Part shown: positions 40,401-40,901 of the stretch, piece by piece
Layout: each line of letters starts with the position of its first letter
Numbering within the stretch: position 1 is the first letter of the stretch
Assembly: GCA_001767945.1 (NCBI GenBank)
Contig: MEMN01000057.1
Location: 11,495 to 52,395, forward strand
Length of the DNA: 40,901 bases
Direction: 5' to 3'
Source: Alphaproteobacteria bacterium RIFCSPHIGHO2_12_FULL_66_14
GTDB lineage: Bacteria; Pseudomonadota; Alphaproteobacteria; Reyranellales; Reyranellaceae
Position numbers and translations under genes: made by a program
The notes under the pieces: model-generated
The model's database searches: none
The model's input: only the letters and a program-made list of their open reading frames with translations
What the model was told of the DNA's origin: nothing

Positions 40401-40508
40401 GCGGAGACACTCCTGAACCATGCCGATGTCGCCCTGTACCGGGCGAAGACGGAAGGCCGAGGCACCTATCGCTTCTTCACCGATGCGATGGACAAAGTGG
40501 GCACCTGA
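37473..40508 (+). CDS. Multi-sensor diguanylate cyclase (4HB-GAF-PAS-PAS-PAS-GGDEF)
   Basis: 1011 residues from ATG 37473 (an alternative Met is at 37410). Order: membrane helix (FPLLLFALTLVISVVAAALA, about 14-35), a helical periplasmic sensor to about 190, second helix (AIALIIVVLVSTWYFAL), a coiled-coil linker, GAF (about 275-445), PAS1 (456-580), PAS2 (583-705), PAS3 (711-835), GGDEF (840-1005). The active site is FGGDEF (919-924). R911-ETD914 five residues earlier is the RxxD inhibitory site for feedback by c-di-GMP. It makes c-di-GMP from GTP at the inner membrane. No EAL domain follows. It is next to the pilus locus, which suggests a role in attachment. Confidence 0.9.
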   Translation: MTSASPKGMDRSRASGFPLLLFALTLVISVVAAALAGWQSWRLQDRFGTVMEQHFGITEYISKVLVFNEALTMSAHMAALTGDATHVQRYDKLEGELDALIKKTRGGQHRPEIRKLVEQTDEANSKLVEIERRSFALNAEGRRPEAAALLVSREYLKWKGLYADAVEQIAGAQAELIESERRHLYSLATAFDAAIALIIVVLVSTWYFALRAGRRWQQERLELEGTLRKTHEELEERVSKRTADLRTANETLHHNAEALGREVEERRTVERALQEIIHRTKLQLAVVEQVGQEEELLSGDVEGLARKVTELAARTIGCERANVWLFDETETTLRCIDLFEATPGSHSAGEALQENEYRHEFQVLKHARYVDADDPLTDPRTAGYVETYLKPLHITSMLDTVIQISGKNLGLLCFEHVDQPHHWERDEIAFAGQLADKLGMALISRVRRQAEDESHANERKLRDLVEIISDYIWEIDENGAYTYVSPKVTSIIGYTPEELLGKSPFAFMSPAESKRVEAAFAPFLSGRLPFVQMENTVLHRDGREIIFETAAVPIFGVQGEFRGYRGVDRDITERKRAEAALRESRQLIEGILNAMPVRVFWKDLNLTYLGCNTAFARDSGFTDAKDLIGKDDYQMGWRDQAELYRADDRRVIESGQPKLLIEEPQTTPDGRTITLLTSKLPLRGSNGEVYGVLGTYTDITGRKETEDALRRSEERFRAVSETAQDAIIMIDAAGQIVFWNRAAERILGYTVDETIGRDAHTLLAPARFRDKATAGLREFAATGQGEVIGKTLELAALRKDGIEIPVELSIASMRLGTKWHAVATLRDITQRKCIEDEMRKMARRDFLTGLANRAEFVDKLEQEIVRAHRGARFAVLYLDLDHFKDVNDSLGHPVGDLLLKMVGQRLRAAVRETDTVARFGGDEFAVIEVDSHEPSVAVVVAEKILKALSAPFSIDGKEIRSGASIGIALYGPDGTDAETLLNHADVALYRAKTEGRGTYRFFTDAMDKVGT

Positions 40509-40544
40509 ACGTAACGCTTTGTCCAAACCTGTCCGGAGGACTGC

Positions 40545-40838
40545 ATGGTCAAACAAGCGCAGGGCTTTCCCGCTGCGTCCGTCGGCATCCAGGTGCCGGT
40601 GGGCCGGATCGCGGCCGGCCGCAGCCGCTGGCAGACCGTGCTGCAGGCCCGCGACACGCCGATGGTCTATCGCCTCCATGCGATCGACGGACTGATCGTC
40701 GAAGTCGACGGCGCGGCGCGGATGATCCATGCCGACCCCGGGGCCTCCGTCGACGTCCAGGCCAAGAAGATCCGGGTCAAGGCGGCCACCGGCAGCGGTG
40801 GCCATGTGGCCCAGGGCTGGTACGTCCTGGTCTCCTAG
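40545..40838 (+). CDS. Hypothetical 97-residue protein
   Basis: MVKQAQGFPAASVGIQVPVG at the start, then predicted strands (RWQTVLQARDTPMVYRLHAI DGLIVEV) and a C-terminal VKAATGSGGHVAQGWYVLVS. No recognised domain, signal or helix. GGAGGA precedes ATG 40545 by eight bases. It starts 36 bases after the cyclase stop on the same strand, so it may be co-transcribed. Function unknown. Confidence 0.55.
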   Translation: MVKQAQGFPAASVGIQVPVGRIAAGRSRWQTVLQARDTPMVYRLHAIDGLIVEVDGAARMIHADPGASVDVQAKKIRVKAATGSGGHVAQGWYVLVS

Positions 40839-40843
40839 GCGCG

Positions 40844-40901
40844 CTACCAAGCGCCGCCCGTCGTCGCCTTCACTTCTTCATAGAGCAGGCGGTTGCCGGC
40901 C
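40844..40901 (-). CDS. 3' end of a minus-strand gene, unknown product
   Basis: The last 18 codons (AGNRLLYEEVKATTGGAW, then TAG) of a frame that enters from the right edge. The residues look like a normal protein tail but are too few to name a family. It converges on the gene at 40545-40838 with 5 bp between stops. Confidence 0.45.
   Translation of the reverse strand, partial: AGNRLLYEEVKATTGGAW

Noticed and set aside
1-40901. CRISPR arrays, rRNA and tRNA genes
   Set aside because: No regularly spaced direct repeats, no rRNA signatures and no cloverleaf-like segments were seen in the gaps; I could not run a dedicated search.

Overview
The window reads as a chromosomal segment of a high-GC alphaproteobacterium. 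Three features point that way: a class I lysyl-tRNA synthetase, a Tad/Flp pilus locus of the alphaproteobacterial cpa type, and many metabolic genes of a soil or freshwater style. A Reyranella-like or neighbouring lineage is my guess from gene content only. I see no rRNA, tRNA or CRISPR array.

Left part (1-7.4 kb). A truncated DapA-family gene and a class IV aminotransferase are followed by an accessory island (about 1.4-6.7 kb). The island holds three HigBA/RelE-type toxin-antitoxin loci, one of them with a broken toxin. It also holds a terminase pair (TerS, TerL) with no other recognisable phage structural gene, and two small proteins of one unrecognised family. A promoter-hairpin-terminator unit lies just upstream of one of these. 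The other TA loci carry palindromes laid over their promoters. Between terS and terL is a 64-bp element predicted to fold as a three-way junction; a second element with the same architecture but different stem sequences lies at 9.7 kb.

Middle part (6.7-26.6 kb). This is ordinary accessory metabolism: two PPOX flavoproteins, a VOC protein, a D-aminoacylase-type amidohydrolase, a Baeyer-Villiger-type monooxygenase, a TfoX N-terminal protein, a potassium-channel-like protein, and a pseudo-SDR lacking its catalytic Ser and Tyr. A sterol-desaturase-family hydroxylase diverges from a TetR regulator across a palindrome. A Tat-exported nitroreductase-like protein is coupled to a MarR regulator and preceded by three palindromes. 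Then follow an AllA-like protein, a small secreted protein, class I LysRS, a YbfB/YjiJ-type MFS transporter, a flavin amine oxidase and a large DinG/XPD-type Fe-S helicase.

Right part (26.6-40.9 kb). A compact, tightly coupled Tad pilus locus runs on the plus strand: tadG-like, tadE, tadE, flp, cpaA, cpaB, cpaE, cpaF, tadB, tadC. The outer-membrane secretin (cpaC/rcpA), cpaD and the tadD lipoprotein are absent from their usual places. The Flp pilin gene (59 codons) is easily missed. A polytopic GT-C-like membrane protein and a 1011-residue sensor diguanylate cyclase (helical periplasmic sensor, GAF, three PAS, GGDEF with I-site) follow on the same strand. This suggests, but does not prove, a surface-attachment module with its own c-di-GMP input. 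The window ends with a small unknown gene and the 3' end of a minus-strand gene.
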